64,000 bases of DNA from Aureimonas glaciei (GTDB taxonomy: Bacteria > Pseudomonadota > Alphaproteobacteria > Rhizobiales > Rhizobiaceae), in assembly GCF_014643375.1 (NCBI RefSeq), contig NZ_BMJJ01000015.1, forward strand, positions 62,001-126,000, written 5' to 3'. This document shows, one piece after another, positions 28,613-38,477 of the stretch. The notes under the pieces are model-generated. The model was not told the DNA's origin. It saw nothing but the letters and a program-made list of their open reading frames with translations, and did no database searches. Position 1 is the stretch's first letter; each line of letters opens with the position of its first letter. A program made the position numbers and the translations under genes.

Positions 28613-31057
28613 TTGCCGACATTTTCGCAAAGCCTTGAAAAGTCTCTGCACCAGGCGCTGACGCTCGCCAACGAGCGCCAGCAGGAGTTCGCCACGCTCG
28701 AGCACCTGTTGCTGGCGCTTTTGGAGGACAAGGACGCCGCTGCGGTGATGAAGGGCTGCAACGTCGATCTCGACGTTCTGCGCGCCAGCCTGGTCGAATA
28801 CATCGACACCGAACTGGCCAACCTGGTCACCGGGCATGAAGAGGATTCCAAGCCGACGGCGGGCTTCCACCGCGTGATCCAGCGTGCCGTGATCCACGTC
28901 CAGTCGTCGGGTCGCGAAGAAGTGACAGGGGCAAACGTGCTCGTGGCGATTTTTGCCGAGCGCGAGAGCCATGCTGCCTATTTCCTGCAGGAGCAGGAGA
29001 TGACTCGCTACGATGCCGTGAACTTCATCGCTCATGGCATTGCCAAGCGCGCCGGCGGGTCGGAAAGTCGACCGCTGCGGGGCGCCGAGGACGATCAGTC
29101 GACCATGGGACCGGATGAGGAAGGCAGGCGCAAAACGACCCAGGATGCTCTCACCGCCTACTGCATCAACCTGAACGAAAAGGCGAAATCCGGGCGCATC
29201 GATCCCTTGATCGGCCGCACCGAGGAGATCAACCGGACCATCCAGGTGCTCTGCCGCAGGTCAAAGAACAACCCGCTCTACGTCGGCGATCCCGGCGTGG
29301 GCAAAACGGCCATCGCCGAAGGCCTGGCCAAGCGGATCGTCGAGAACGACGTGCCGGAGGTTCTGGCCGACGCGACGATCTTCTCGCTCGATATGGGCAC
29401 GCTGCTCGCCGGCACACGCTATCGCGGCGACTTCGAGGAGCGGCTGAAGCAGGTCGTCAAGGAGCTCGAGGAGTATCCGGGCGCCGTCCTGTTCATCGAC
29501 GAGATCCACACTGTCATCGGCGCCGGCGCGACGTCCGGCGGCGCCATGGATGCCTCGAACCTGTTGAAGCCGGCGCTCTCCAACGGCGCCATCCGCTGCA
29601 TCGGCTCCACCACGTACAAGGAATACCGGCAGTTCTTCGAGAAGGACCGGGCTCTCGTCCGGCGCTTCCAGAAGATCGACGTCAAGGAGCCGACGATCGA
29701 CGACGCCATTGCCATCATGAAGGGGCTGAAGCCCTATTTCGAGGACTTCCACAAGGTGAAGTTCTCCAATGAGGCGATCAAGGCGGCGGTCGAGCTGTCG
29801 GCGCGCTACATCAACGACCGCAAGCTGCCGGACAAGGCGATCGACGTGATCGACGAGACCGGCGCGTCGCAGATGCTGCTCCCCGAGGCGCAGCGCAAGC
29901 GCAAGATCGGCGTCAAGGAGATCGAGGCGACGATCGCCACGATGGCGCGGATTCCGCCGAAATCGGTGTCGAAGGACGACGAGGAAGTCCTCGCCCATCT
30001 CGACACGCAGCTGAAGCGCGTCGTCTACGGCCAGGATGCGGCGATCGAGGCCCTTTCGGCGACGATCAAGCTGGCGCGAGCCGGCCTGCGGGAACCCGAC
30101 AAGCCGATCGGCAGCTACCTCTTTTCGGGCCCGACGGGCGTCGGCAAGACGGAAGTCGCCAAGCAGCTCGCTTCGGCCCTCGGCCTGGAACTTCTGCGCT
30201 TCGACATGTCGGAATACATGGAGCGGCACACGGTCTCGCGGCTGATCGGCGCGCCTCCCGGCTATGTCGGCTTCGACCAGGGCGGGCTTCTCACCGACGG
30301 CGTCGACCAGCATCCGCACTGCGTGCTGCTGCTGGACGAAATCGAAAAGGCGCATCCGGACCTCTTCAACATCCTGTTGCAGGTCATGGACCACGGCAAG
30401 CTGACCGACCACAACGGCAAGAAGATCGACTTCCGTAATGTCATCCTGATCATGACAACGAATGCGGGCGCGGCGGAAGGCGCACGGGCGGCGATCGGCT
30501 TCGGCTCGACGCGGCGCACCGGCGACGATGTCGAGGCGATCAACAAGCTGTTCACGCCGGAATTCCGCAACCGGCTGGATGCGATCATTCCGTTCGCGGG
30601 CCTTGGCCCCGAGGAGATCAACCGCGTCGTCGAGAAGTTCGTCATGCAGCTGGAAGTCCAGCTGTCGGAGCGCGGCGTCACCTTCGAGCTCACGCCCGAG
30701 GCCGTCGCCTGGCTGGCGGACAAGGGCTATGACGAGCACATGGGGGCGCGGCCGCTGGCGCGCGTCATCCAGGAGTTCGTCAAGAAGCCGCTGGCCGACG
30801 AGGTCCTGTTCGGCAAGCTGAAGAAGGGCGGCACCGTCAAGGTGACGGTCGTCGACGACGAGAAGGGCGGCAAGAAGCTCGCGCTCGAATGCATCGCCGA
30901 CGATCAGCCGAAGTCGAAGCGGTCTCGCGCCAAGGTCTCGGCCGATGGCGAGGAGTTCGACGACGACGATGACGGCGAGGACGACGAGGATGACGGCGAC
31001 GTCGCGGTGAAGACCGCCAAGCGCCCCGCCACCAAGGCGCCGCGCAAGACGAACTGA
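28613..31057 (+). CDS. clpA: ATP-dependent Clp protease ATP-binding subunit ClpA
   Basis: An 814-residue double AAA+ unfoldase feeding ClpP. An N-domain (1-145) precedes AAA1 (Walker A GDPGVGKT near 224, Walker [10 protein letters not shown]) and AAA2 ([20 protein letters not shown]). The ClpP-docking loop IGFGS is near residue 630. Start is TTG at 28613 with GAGGTGA straddling the clpS stop; no ATG fits. Compared with E. coli ClpA (758 residues) the extra length is a C-terminal tail beginning around 775 with a dense acidic run ([14 protein letters not shown]) and a basic end. A strong terminator follows. Confidence 0.95.
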   Translation: MPTFSQSLEKSLHQALTLANERQQEFATLEHLLLALLEDKDAAAVMKGCNVDLDVLRASLVEYIDTELANLVTGHEEDSKPTAGFHRVIQRAVIHVQSSGREEVTGANVLVAIFAERESHAAYFLQEQEMTRYDAVNFIAHGIAKRAGGSESRPLRGAEDDQSTMGPDEEGRRKTTQDALTAYCINLNEKAKSGRIDPLIGRTEEINRTIQVLCRRSKNNPLYVGDPGVGKTAIAEGLAKRIVENDVPEVLADATIFSLDMGTLLAGTRYRGDFEERLKQVVKELEEYPGAVLFIDEIHTVIGAGATSGGAMDASNLLKPALSNGAIRCIGSTTYKEYRQFFEKDRALVRRFQKIDVKEPTIDDAIAIMKGLKPYFEDFHKVKFSNEAIKAAVELSARYINDRKLPDKAIDVIDETGASQMLLPEAQRKRKIGVKEIEATIATMARIPPKSVSKDDEEVLAHLDTQLKRVVYGQDAAIEALSATIKLARAGLREPDKPIGSYLFSGPTGVGKTEVAKQLASALGLELLRFDMSEYMERHTVSRLIGAPPGYVGFDQGGLLTDGVDQHPHCVLLLDEIEKAHPDLFNILLQVMDHGKLTDHNGKKIDFRNVILIMTTNAGAAEGARAAIGFGSTRRTGDDVEAINKLFTPEFRNRLDAIIPFAGLGPEEINRVVEKFVMQLEVQLSERGVTFELTPEAVAWLADKGYDEHMGARPLARVIQEFVKKPLADEVLFGKLKKGGTVKVTVVDDEKGGKKLALECIADDQPKSKRSRAKVSADGEEFDDDDDGEDDEDDGDVAVKTAKRPATKAPRKTN

Positions 31058-31074
31058 GCTCGGCTCATCATGCC

Positions 31075-31104
31075 AAGGGCCGCCCGAAAGGGCGGCCCTT
31101 TTTT
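31075..31104 (+). terminator. intrinsic terminator of clpS-clpA
   Basis: GGGCCGCCC-GAAA-GGGCGGCCC (31077-31098) forms a 9-bp perfect GC stem with a stable GNRA tetraloop, extended by AA/TT pairs and followed by six T. It lies 18 bases after the clpA stop and separates that operon from azlCD. Confidence 0.92.
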
Positions 31105-31146
31105 GCGCGCCGACATGGCGCGGACACCAGGAACCGGACAGCAGAC

Positions 31147-31884
31147 ATGAGCGCCAGCGAGGACAGCACGGCGGAGCCCTCGGCGTTCCATTGGATCGCC
31201 AAAGGCATGCTCGGGATCTTCAGCCCGCCGGCGCTGATCCTCACCGTCTCCTTCATCGGCTTTGCCGCCCTGGCGCGCGACGCGGGGCTCGACTGGATGC
31301 AGGCGTCCTTCATGACCTTCGCCGTCTGGGCGCTGCCGGCCAAGATCATCCTCGTCGGCGCGATCACCGCCGGCGTGTCGCTGCCGGCCGCAGCCCTCGC
31401 GGTCGGCCTGTCGTCGCTGCGGCTGATGCCGATGGTGGTGGCGCTGCTGGCCGAGATCCGGACGCCGAAGACACGCACGCTGACGCTGCTCTTCCTGTCC
31501 CATTTCGTCGCCATCACCGGCTGGGTCTACGCGATGGAACGGGTCGACCAGGTGCCGCGGGAGCGGCGGGCGCTGTTCTTCGGCAGCTTCGCCATTCTCC
31601 TGACGGCGGTGAACACGGTCGTCGTCGCTCTCGTGTTCAATCTGATGGGACAGCTGCCGGCGCTCGCCACGGGCGCGCTGGCCTTCCTGACGCCGGTCTA
31701 TTTCCTGACATCGCTGTTCGGCTCCGCGCGTGACCTTTCCGGGCGCCTGGCGCTGTTTCTGGGGATTCTCTGCGTGCCGCCGGCGCACTGGCTGTCGCCG
31801 GACTTCGACCTTCTGATCGCCGGCATCGGCGGCGGCGCCCTGGCCTTTTTCCTCGGCCGGGCGGTCGAGGCGAGGCGCGTCTGA
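31147..31884 (+). CDS. azlC: AzlC-family branched-chain amino acid exporter subunit
   Basis: A 245-residue membrane protein, the large subunit of an AzlCD-type exporter of branched-chain amino acids or analogues. About eight hydrophobic segments are visible; the family blocks are SFIGFAALARDAGLDWMQ, WALPAKIILVGAI and SLRLMPMVVALL. The next gene starts on the stop codon (one shared base), so both subunits are made together. Substrate is assigned from family knowledge. Confidence 0.86.
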   Translation: MSASEDSTAEPSAFHWIAKGMLGIFSPPALILTVSFIGFAALARDAGLDWMQASFMTFAVWALPAKIILVGAITAGVSLPAAALAVGLSSLRLMPMVVALLAEIRTPKTRTLTLLFLSHFVAITGWVYAMERVDQVPRERRALFFGSFAILLTAVNTVVVALVFNLMGQLPALATGALAFLTPVYFLTSLFGSARDLSGRLALFLGILCVPPAHWLSPDFDLLIAGIGGGALAFFLGRAVEARRV

Positions 31885-32243
31885 TGGGCGACCTTTCCTT
31901 CCACGCGATCACGGCGGCCTGGTGGCCCTATGTCTTCATCCTGCTCGCCGGCTGGCTGCCGACCGACATGTGGCGCTATCTCGGCGTGCTCTCCGCCAGC
32001 CGTCTCGACGAGACCTCGCCCTATGTCGCGCTGACCCGCACGATCGCGACGGGCATGGTCGCCGCGGTGATCGGGCGGCTCGTCCTCTATCCCTCGGGAT
32101 CCCTGGCCGAGATCCCCGACGCTGTCAGGATTGGCGCGCTCGCCGCCGGGTTCGCCGTGTATCTCATGGCAGGCAGGCGGGTCCTGGTCGGCATTCTCGT
32201 CGCGGAAGCGATCCTGATCGGCGTGCCGCTGGCGATGGGCTGA
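31884..32243 (+). CDS. azlD: AzlD-family branched-chain amino acid transport subunit
   Basis: A 119-residue small membrane partner of AzlC with four predicted helices and the family pattern WWPYVFILLAGWLPTDMWRYLG near residue 10. Length is typical. Its ATG overlaps the azlC stop. It ends 31 bases before the convergent HIT gene. Confidence 0.84.
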   Translation: MGDLSFHAITAAWWPYVFILLAGWLPTDMWRYLGVLSASRLDETSPYVALTRTIATGMVAAVIGRLVLYPSGSLAEIPDAVRIGALAAGFAVYLMAGRRVLVGILVAEAILIGVPLAMG

Positions 32244-32274
32244 CGAGGGCCTCGCCCGCGGTACTCCGCGCGGA

Positions 32275-32700
32275 TCAGTCCAGCGCGGCCCGGATGAGCG
32301 CCGCCTGTTCGGCCAGCATCCCGGCATCGGCCATCCCGCCGGAATGCGGCACGAGAGCCACTCCCTCGTAGCGCGGGATGACGTGGAAGTGCAGATGGAA
32401 GATCGTCTGTCCCGCCGGCGCCTCGTTGAACTGGCTGACCACGACCCCGTCGGCCGCAAAAGCTTTATGGGCGGCGCGGGCGAGGCGGGCGACGCGGGGC
32501 ATCAGAAGGGAGAGGGTCTCATCCTCGGCATCGAGGAGGTTGCGCGAGGGTGCCTTCGGGATGACGAGGCAGTGACCTTTGGACTGCGGCATGACGTCCA
32601 TGAGGGCAAGGGCGACGTCGTCTTCAAAAATCTCGTGGCGGGGAATCTCGCCCCGAAGGATCTTGGCGAAGATATTGCCCGGATCGTATGCGTCGCTCAT
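32275..32700 (-). CDS. HIT-family hydrolase (HinT-like)
   Basis: A 141-residue histidine-triad protein. The N-terminal NIFAKILRGEIPRHEIFEDD and the HLHFHVIP triad near residue 101 define the HinT branch, which hydrolyses purine nucleoside phosphoramidates and acyl-adenylates. The second conserved His is in KGHCLVIPK. Last gene of a minus-strand cluster (RidA, GDPD, GNAT, HIT), 58 bases after the GNAT gene. The physiological substrate is unknown. Confidence 0.9.
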   Translation of the reverse strand: MSDAYDPGNIFAKILRGEIPRHEIFEDDVALALMDVMPQSKGHCLVIPKAPSRNLLDAEDETLSLLMPRVARLARAAHKAFAADGVVVSQFNEAPAGQTIFHLHFHVIPRYEGVALVPHSGGMADAGMLAEQAALIRAALD

Positions 32701-32758
32701 CCCACGTCCTCCTCACGGCTGTCGGTGCTCGCGGGTTTCGGACGGAAACGCGGTCCGG

Positions 32759-33994
32759 TCAATCCTCGCCTTTGCGGAAGGGCGTGTGCCGGGCCAGGAT
32801 TTCCTGCCGCCGCTCGACCTCGCGCCGCTCGAAGTCGAGATGGTCCTCCACCGCCTGGCGCAGGCCGGGATGGCGGATGTAGTGGGCGGAATGCGTGGTC
32901 ACAGGCGCATAGCCGCGGGCCAGCTTGTGCTCGCCCTGGGCCCCGGCCTCGACGACAGCCAGCTTGTGGGCGATCGCGTAGTCGATCGCCTGGTGATAAC
33001 AGACCTCGAAATGCAGGAAGGGATGCTCCTCGATGCAGCCCCAGTAGCGGCCGTAGAGCGTGTCGCCGCCGACGAGGTTGAGCGCCCCTGCGATGTAGCG
33101 GCCCTCGCGCCGGGCCATCATCAGGACGATCCGCTCCGGCATGCGCTCGCCGATCAACCGGAAGAATTTTCGGTTGAGATAGGGTCGGCCCCATTTACGG
33201 CTGCCGGTGTCGTTGTAGAAGTCGAAGAAGGCGTCCCAGGCCTCCTCGGTGAGATCGGCGCCGGTCAGCCATTCCACCGTGATGCCGGGCGCCAGCGCCT
33301 CGCGCCGCTCCTTGCGCAGCACCTTGCGCTTGCGCGAGGCGAGAGTGCCGAGGAAATCCTCGTAGCTGGCGAAGCCCTCGTTGCGGAAATGGAACTGCTG
33401 GTCCGTCCGATGAAGATACTCGTCGGCGTCCATGGCCGAAAGGTCGTCGGGCGTGAGGAAGGTGGCGTGAGCCGAGGAAACGCCGGTCTGGCCAACATAG
33501 GCCTTGATGCCTTCGCACAGCGCCAGGCGCCGCACATCGGCCCCTGGCGTCGTACCGACGAGCAGCCGCGGTCCGGTCGCCGGCGTGAACGGCACGGAAA
33601 CCTGGAGCTTCGGATAGTAGCGCCCGCCGGCCCGCTCGAAAGCGTCGGCCCAGCCATGGTCGAAGACGTATTCGCCCTGGCTGTGGCCTTTCAGATAGGC
33701 CGGCACGAAGCCGATCGCCGCGCCGTCCGCATCTTCCAGCACGAGGTGCTGCGGTTGCCAGCCGGTGCGGCCGCCGACGCAGCCGCTGTCTTCCAGCGAT
33801 TTGAGAAACGCGTGGAGGAGGAAAGGATTGCCGGGAAGGGCCGGGGCGGCATCGCCCGCGGCGGCGGCATCCACGAGCGCCAGGCGGTCCCATTCGTCAG
33901 CCGGCAGCCTGTCGATCGCGTCGACCACGCGGATGGCGAAGCCTGGCTCCGCCACCGGTCCGTCCGAAGCCCCGGTGCCCTGATGTCTTGTCAT
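32759..33994 (-). CDS. GNAT/FemAB-like acyltransferase (former DUF482)
   Basis: A 411-residue cytoplasmic protein of the peptidogalycan-biosynthesis/FemAB-like family. Hallmarks are NPFLLHAFLKSLEDSGCVG near residue 55, FDHGWADAFERAGGRYYPKLQ, KRKVLRKERR and the C-terminal YGRYWGCIEEHPFLHFEVCYHQAIDYAI with GAQGEHKLARGY. It contains two tandem GNAT-like folds. The family is annotated as N-acetyltransferase, but acceptor and donor are not known. Part of the RidA-GDPD-GNAT-HIT cluster. Confidence 0.87.
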   Translation of the reverse strand: MTRHQGTGASDGPVAEPGFAIRVVDAIDRLPADEWDRLALVDAAAAGDAAPALPGNPFLLHAFLKSLEDSGCVGGRTGWQPQHLVLEDADGAAIGFVPAYLKGHSQGEYVFDHGWADAFERAGGRYYPKLQVSVPFTPATGPRLLVGTTPGADVRRLALCEGIKAYVGQTGVSSAHATFLTPDDLSAMDADEYLHRTDQQFHFRNEGFASYEDFLGTLASRKRKVLRKERREALAPGITVEWLTGADLTEEAWDAFFDFYNDTGSRKWGRPYLNRKFFRLIGERMPERIVLMMARREGRYIAGALNLVGGDTLYGRYWGCIEEHPFLHFEVCYHQAIDYAIAHKLAVVEAGAQGEHKLARGYAPVTTHSAHYIRHPGLRQAVEDHLDFERREVERRQEILARHTPFRKGED

Positions 33995-34031
33995 GCCTGG
34001 AAGCTATCGTCCGCCTTGTGCATTGCAAGCG

Positions 34032-34757
34032 TCACGCCTGCGGCACAAAGCCCTCGAAGGTCATCTGGTCGGCATGCGCCTGTGTCGTGGCAATGTCTTC
34101 GGGCGTGCGGACCGTCCAGGAGATGACCGGCGCGCGTCGCTCGCTGCGCATCCAGTCAACGAACGGATTGGGCAGGTGGTGCACGCTGTAGGAGACGAAC
34201 CGGCAGCCGCGCTCGATCGTGGCGCGGTGCGCGGCGAGCAGTTCTGGCCGCAGACCCTCGGCCGTCAGCCCCACCGGCAGCTCGCAGCCGGCGAGCGCCT
34301 GCTCGATCAGCCAGACGTCGAAGGACATCAGCGCCAGCGGCCCGCGATAGCCTGAAATGACCGGCCAGAGCGCGTCGAAATAGCCCGCGTCCTCTTCGGC
34401 GGTGGTTCCCTTCATCTCCATGATCACGGGCACGCGGCCGTCCACGAAGGCGAGGAACTCGGCTACCGTCGGGATCGTCTGGTCGGTATGGCCGAGCGTT
34501 ACCTTCGCCAGATCCTCAGCCGACCAAGCGGCGACGCGGCCGCTTTCCGTCGTCAGCCGCTCCACCGTCGGATCGTGGAAGACGACGGGAACGCCGTCGC
34601 GCGTCAGGCAGACGTCGCATTCGATGGCGTAGTCGCCGGCAATGGCGGCGGCGGCGGCGGCGATCGTGTTTTCGATGACGGCAACATTGCCGTCGTGCAG
34701 CCCGCGATGGGCGATCGGCCGGCGGGTCAGCCAGCCGAGAGGACCGTCAAATGTCAT
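34032..34757 (-). CDS. glycerophosphodiester phosphodiesterase (UgpQ-like)
   Basis: A 241-residue GDPD-family enzyme releasing sn-glycerol-3-phosphate from deacylated phospholipids. Catalytic features: AHRGLHDGN (general acid/base His), ENT, the metal site ECDVCLTRDGVPVVFHDPTVERLT with its HD, and EMKG. No signal peptide, so it is cytoplasmic like UgpQ. It lies 13.6 kb from the ugpBAEC operon and 6 bases after the RidA gene. Its role would be to use glycerophosphodiesters imported by Ugp or arising from membrane turnover. Confidence 0.9.
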   Translation of the reverse strand: MTFDGPLGWLTRRPIAHRGLHDGNVAVIENTIAAAAAAIAGDYAIECDVCLTRDGVPVVFHDPTVERLTTESGRVAAWSAEDLAKVTLGHTDQTIPTVAEFLAFVDGRVPVIMEMKGTTAEEDAGYFDALWPVISGYRGPLALMSFDVWLIEQALAGCELPVGLTAEGLRPELLAAHRATIERGCRFVSYSVHHLPNPFVDWMRSERRAPVISWTVRTPEDIATTQAHADQMTFEGFVPQA

Positions 34758-34763
34758 GGGGGC

Positions 34764-35231
34764 TCACCGGATCTCGAACAGGGCCTCGATCTCGACCGCG
34801 GCATCCATCGGCAGGGCCGGGACGCCGACGGCCGAGCGGGAATGCCGGCCGGCATCGCCGAGGATGTCGACGAGGAAGTCGGACGCGCCGTTGGCGACCT
34901 TGTGCTGCTCGGTGAAATCGGGGCTGGAGGCCACGAAGACGGTGAGCTTCAGGAGGCGGACGATGCGGGTGAGGTCGCCGCCCAGCGCCGCGCTGGCCTG
35001 CGCCAGGATGTTGATCGCGCAGAAGCGCGCCGCGGCCTGGCCGTCCTCGAGGGCGACGCCGCCGCCGAGCTTGCCGGTCACCGCCACCTTGCCACCGTCG
35101 ATCGGCAGCTGGCCGGAGGTCTGCAGCAGCGAGCCGTAGAGGACGAAGGGCACGTAGTTGGCGGCCGGAGCGGCGGCGACGGGCAGCGTCACGCCGGCGG
35201 CGGCGAGGCGGGTCGTGATGGTGTCGGTCAT
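34764..35231 (-). CDS. RidA/YjgF-family protein
   Basis: A 155-residue protein of the YjgF/YER057c/UK114 superfamily. Members hydrolyse reactive enamine/imine intermediates from PLP enzymes. It shows LQTSGQLPIDGGKVAVTGKLGGGV, INILAQASAALGGDLTRIVRLLKLTVFVAS and RSAVGVPALPMDAAVEIEALFEI. The classic RidA catalytic Arg in the (T)R near the end of the domain is approximated by HSRSAVGV, so it belongs to the longer Rid subgroup rather than archetypal RidA. First gene of the minus-strand cluster, divergent from eipB. Confidence 0.87.
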   Translation of the reverse strand: MTDTITTRLAAAGVTLPVAAAPAANYVPFVLYGSLLQTSGQLPIDGGKVAVTGKLGGGVALEDGQAAARFCAINILAQASAALGGDLTRIVRLLKLTVFVASSPDFTEQHKVANGASDFLVDILGDAGRHSRSAVGVPALPMDAAVEIEALFEIR

Positions 35232-35333
35232 GAATTGTCCTTTGTTGGCGGGAATGTGAGACTAAGGCGGAAACAGGGATGCCGGATGGCCTCCCGACGG
35301 GCTGCCGGCCGAACCGTTCCGAGAGATTTTCGC

Positions 35334-36212
35334 ATGATGTCCCGCAGTTTGATCGTCCTGGCAACGTTTTCGGCATCCGCGGCCCATGCCGCCATGCCGC
35401 TGGCCCCGCATCAGGCTGTGTACAATCTCAGCCTGGCTTCCGAATCAAGCGGGATCGTCGACGCCGAGGGCAGAATCGCCATGGCGCTGAAGACCGACAA
35501 GTGCGGTGTCTACGATCTCGACTACCGTTTTGTCGCGCGTTTCCAGCAGGAGCAGGAATTCACGCTGACGGACCAGCAGACGAATTCGACCGAGAATCTG
35601 GCCGGGACCGAGTTTGAGTTCACGACGAAGACCTTCGTCGACGGCTCGCCGGAAAAGGAGATCCGTGGCGCGGCGCACCAGGAGGGCGAGACGACGAAGG
35701 TGGCGATGCAGTCGCCCGTCGAGCGCCAGTTCGACCTGCCGAGATCGGCCTTCCCCATGCAGCATACCGCCGAGCTGATCGCCCATGCCAAGGCGGGCGA
35801 GCGGATCGTCGAGACAAAACTGTTCGACGGCGACGACGACGCCGAAAAGCTTCTCACCAGCACCGCGATCATCACGCCCAATCTGACGCCGGCCGCCGGC
35901 GCTGCCGCCGCGATGCCCGAGCCCGCCGCGCCGGCCTCGGGCAAGCCCGACCCTTCGTCCGCACCGGGAGAGGGCGCCCAGCCGGCGCCGACGGCCGCCA
36001 TTCAGAAGCTACTAGCCGGGCTGGCGTCCTGGCGAATCAGCGAGGCCTATTACAACAGCGACAGCGACCCGGACGGCATGCCGGTGTTCCAGACCAGCTA
36101 TGTCCTCTACGAGAACGGCGTCTCGGATTCCCTGCGCCTCGATTTCGGCAGCTACGTCCTGACCGGCTCGCTGAATCAGCTCGATCTCTTCGACGCGACA
36201 CGCTGCCAGTAG
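35334..36212 (+). CDS. eipB: EipB-family periplasmic cell-envelope protein (DUF1849)
   Basis: A 292-residue secreted protein. The signal peptide MMSRSLIVLATFSASAAHAA ends at about residue 20. The mature domain starts MPLAPHQAVYNLSL and includes RIAMALKTDKCGVYDLDYRF and QTSYVLYENGVSDSLRLDFGSYVLTG. EipB of Brucella is a periplasmic beta-spiral protein needed for envelope integrity, with one disulfide; here the Cys of DKCG and the Cys three residues from the end (TRCQ) can form it. A 40-residue Ala/Pro-rich insert (about 190-230) is unusual. The frame to 34488 is antisense to RidA and GDPD and was trimmed. Confidence 0.88.
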   Translation: MMSRSLIVLATFSASAAHAAMPLAPHQAVYNLSLASESSGIVDAEGRIAMALKTDKCGVYDLDYRFVARFQQEQEFTLTDQQTNSTENLAGTEFEFTTKTFVDGSPEKEIRGAAHQEGETTKVAMQSPVERQFDLPRSAFPMQHTAELIAHAKAGERIVETKLFDGDDDAEKLLTSTAIITPNLTPAAGAAAAMPEPAAPASGKPDPSSAPGEGAQPAPTAAIQKLLAGLASWRISEAYYNSDSDPDGMPVFQTSYVLYENGVSDSLRLDFGSYVLTGSLNQLDLFDATRCQ

Positions 36213-36487
36213 CGGCGCGCGGCAGGCGGGTGAGGCGTCGGCGGCAGGCGATCCGGTGATCCCGGCCGGGTCCGACGCGGCAATTTTCGGCTGCCGGCCC
36301 GTGCCGGTGCCCCGCAGTCGCGGACAGTTTGACCTTGCCCGGCGCGGCGCAAAGGTGTATGGGCGCGGTCATTCCACACACGGAATTCGGGACTGACAGC
36401 GGAGAAATCCGTTCGCTCTGTCCCACCGGTGGCGGCCATCCGGCTGCTTCTTTTCCGTGGAGGCTCAACCGGTAAAAGGAAAATACC

Positions 36488-37333
36488 ATGGCATTGCCAG
36501 ATTATTCCATGCGTCAGCTGCTCGAAGCGGGCGTCCACTTCGGCCACCAGACTCACCGCTGGAACCCGAAGATGGCGCCGTTCATCTTCGGCTCGCGCAA
36601 CAACATCCACATTCTCGATCTCGCCCAGACGGTGCCGCTCCTGCACACCGCGCTGAAGGCGGTTTCGGACACCGTCGCCCGCGGCGGCCGCGTGCTGTTC
36701 GTCGGCACCAAGCGCCAGGCTTCGGACATCATCGCCGACGCTGCCCAGCGCTCGGCCCAGTATTACGTCAACGCCCGCTGGCTCGGCGGCATGCTGACCA
36801 ACTGGAAGACGATCTCGAACTCGATCCAGCGCCTGCGCAAGCTCGACGAGATGCTTTCGGGCGAAGCCCACGGCTTCACCAAGAAGGAGCGGCTGACCCT
36901 GCAGCGCGAGCGCGACAAGCTCGACCGGGCCCTCGGCGGCATCAAGGACATGGGCGGCGTGCCGGACATGATCTTCATCATCGACACCAACAAGGAAGCC
37001 ATCGCGATCGAGGAAGCCAAGCGCCTCCACATCCCGGTGGTCGCCGTGATCGACTCGAACTGCAACCCGAACCCGATCGACTTCCCGATCCCGGGCAATG
37101 ACGACGCGGCCCGCGCCATCACGCTGTACTGCGACCTGATCGCCAAGGCCTGCCTCGACGGCATCGGCCGCCAGGCCGGCGCCATGGGTGTCGACATCGG
37201 TGCGATGGAAGAGGCTCCGGCCGAGGCCCTCGACGAAGTCGCGATGCCCGACCAGTCGGCTCCGGAGACAGAGTCCGATGTCGCCGCCGAGGCGACGTCT
37301 GCTGCCGAGCCGGAAGTCCAGCCGGCGGCCTGA
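36488..37333 (+). CDS. rpsB: 30S ribosomal protein S2
   Basis: A 281-residue ribosomal protein. [22 protein letters not shown] is the classic N-terminus, and [13 protein letters not shown] and [14 protein letters not shown]-like blocks follow. The last 45 residues form an acidic Ala/Glu-rich extension beyond the E. coli protein, common in alphaproteobacteria. GGAGG-type site lies upstream. The 275-base leader contains TTGACC at 36329-36334 as a possible -35. It heads the translation/envelope gene run. Confidence 0.97.
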   Translation: MALPDYSMRQLLEAGVHFGHQTHRWNPKMAPFIFGSRNNIHILDLAQTVPLLHTALKAVSDTVARGGRVLFVGTKRQASDIIADAAQRSAQYYVNARWLGGMLTNWKTISNSIQRLRKLDEMLSGEAHGFTKKERLTLQRERDKLDRALGGIKDMGGVPDMIFIIDTNKEAIAIEEAKRLHIPVVAVIDSNCNPNPIDFPIPGNDDAARAITLYCDLIAKACLDGIGRQAGAMGVDIGAMEEAPAEALDEVAMPDQSAPETESDVAAEATSAAEPEVQPAA

Positions 37334-37368
37334 GGGCTGCTGCCGCTTCTGGCGGCGCTTCCTGACCG

Positions 37369-37388
37369 GACGGCGTAATCGCGCCGTC
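37369..37388 (+). terminator. hairpin between rpsB and tsf (possible attenuator)
   Basis: GACGGCG-TAATCG-CGCCGTC forms a 7-bp stem 36 bases after rpsB, followed by ACATTTACG with no long T-run. It may partly terminate or process the rpsB-tsf transcript, giving more S2 than EF-Ts. Confidence 0.45.
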
Positions 37389-37454
37389 ACATTTACGGCG
37401 CACCTCTCGTCTGGCGACAGGGGTGCGCATGTTTCATTTCCAAGAGGCTGATCG

Positions 37455-38381
37455 ATGACCGTTACCGCCGCGATGGTGAAAGAGCTGCGCGAGAAATCCG
37501 GCGCAGGCATGATGGACTGCAAGACCGCCCTTTCCGAGAACGCCGGCGACATGGAAGCCGCGATCGACTGGCTGCGGGCCAAGGGCATTTCCAAGGCCGA
37601 CAAGAAGTCCGGCCGCACCGCCGCCGAGGGCCTGATCGGCGCCGCGTCGGGCGGCACCGAGGCGATCGTCGTCGAGGTCAATTCCGAGACCGATTTCGTC
37701 GCCCGCAACGACGCCTTCCAGGCGATCGTGCGCAACGTCGCCAATGTCGGCCTGCCGACCGACGGCTCGCTCGAGGCGGTCGCGGGTGCGACCTATCCCG
37801 GCTCGTCGAAGACCGTCGCCGAGACGATCACCGAGGCTGTCGGAACGATCGGCGAGAACATGGCTCTCCGCCGCACCGCCAAGCTGACCGTCGGCGACGG
37901 CGTCGTGGCGACCTACATCCACAACCAGATCTCCGACGGTCTCGGGAAGATGGGCGTCCTCGTCGCCCTCGAGTCGACCGGCGACAAGGCCGCTCTTCTC
38001 GCCTTCGGCCGCCAGGTCGCGATGCATGTCGCCGCGACCAACCCGCTGGCGCTGACATCGGGCGAAGTCGACCAGGCGACGGCCGATCGCGAAAAGGCGA
38101 TCTTCGTCGAGCAGGCCCGCGAGTCGGGCAAGCCGGAAGCCATCATCGAAAAGATGGTCGAGGGCCGGATGCGCAAGTTCTACGAGGAAGTCGTTCTCCT
38201 CAGCCAGGCCTTCGTCATCAATCCCGACCTGACGGTCGAGAAGGCGCTGAAGGAAGCCGAGAAGGATTTCGGCGCTCCGGCAACGATCGCCGGCTTCGTG
38301 CGCTTCGCCCTCGGCGAGGGCGTCGAGCGCGAGACCTCCGACTTCGCCGCCGAAGTCGCGGCCTACGCCGGCAAGAAGTAA
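37455..38381 (+). CDS. tsf: translation elongation factor Ts
   Basis: A 308-residue nucleotide-exchange factor for EF-Tu. The UBA-like N-terminus [19 protein letters not shown] and [11 protein letters not shown] are diagnostic; the dimerisation core runs to [19 protein letters not shown]. Length equals that of other alphaproteobacterial EF-Ts. It ends in a hairpin terminator-like element. Confidence 0.97.
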   Translation: MTVTAAMVKELREKSGAGMMDCKTALSENAGDMEAAIDWLRAKGISKADKKSGRTAAEGLIGAASGGTEAIVVEVNSETDFVARNDAFQAIVRNVANVGLPTDGSLEAVAGATYPGSSKTVAETITEAVGTIGENMALRRTAKLTVGDGVVATYIHNQISDGLGKMGVLVALESTGDKAALLAFGRQVAMHVAATNPLALTSGEVDQATADREKAIFVEQARESGKPEAIIEKMVEGRMRKFYEEVVLLSQAFVINPDLTVEKALKEAEKDFGAPATIAGFVRFALGEGVERETSDFAAEVAAYAGKK

Positions 38382-38408
38382 AGCCTCTCCCCAGACGAGA
38401 CAGGCCTC

Positions 38409-38440
38409 GGGCGTCCGCGTGACAAGCGGACGCCCTTATT
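38409..38440 (+). terminator. terminator-like hairpin between tsf and pyrH
   Basis: GGGCGTCCGC-GTGACAA-GCGGACGCCC is a perfect 10-bp stem followed by TTATT, 28 bases after tsf. It should terminate a fraction of rpsB-tsf transcripts before pyrH. Confidence 0.72.
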
Positions 38441-38477
38441 GTATCGCAGGCCGGAATTTCCCGAGGAACGACCCTTC

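Noticed and set aside
34488-35333. Upstream extension of the eipB frame
   Set aside because: Antisense to the GDPD and RidA genes; the signal peptide sits at 35334.
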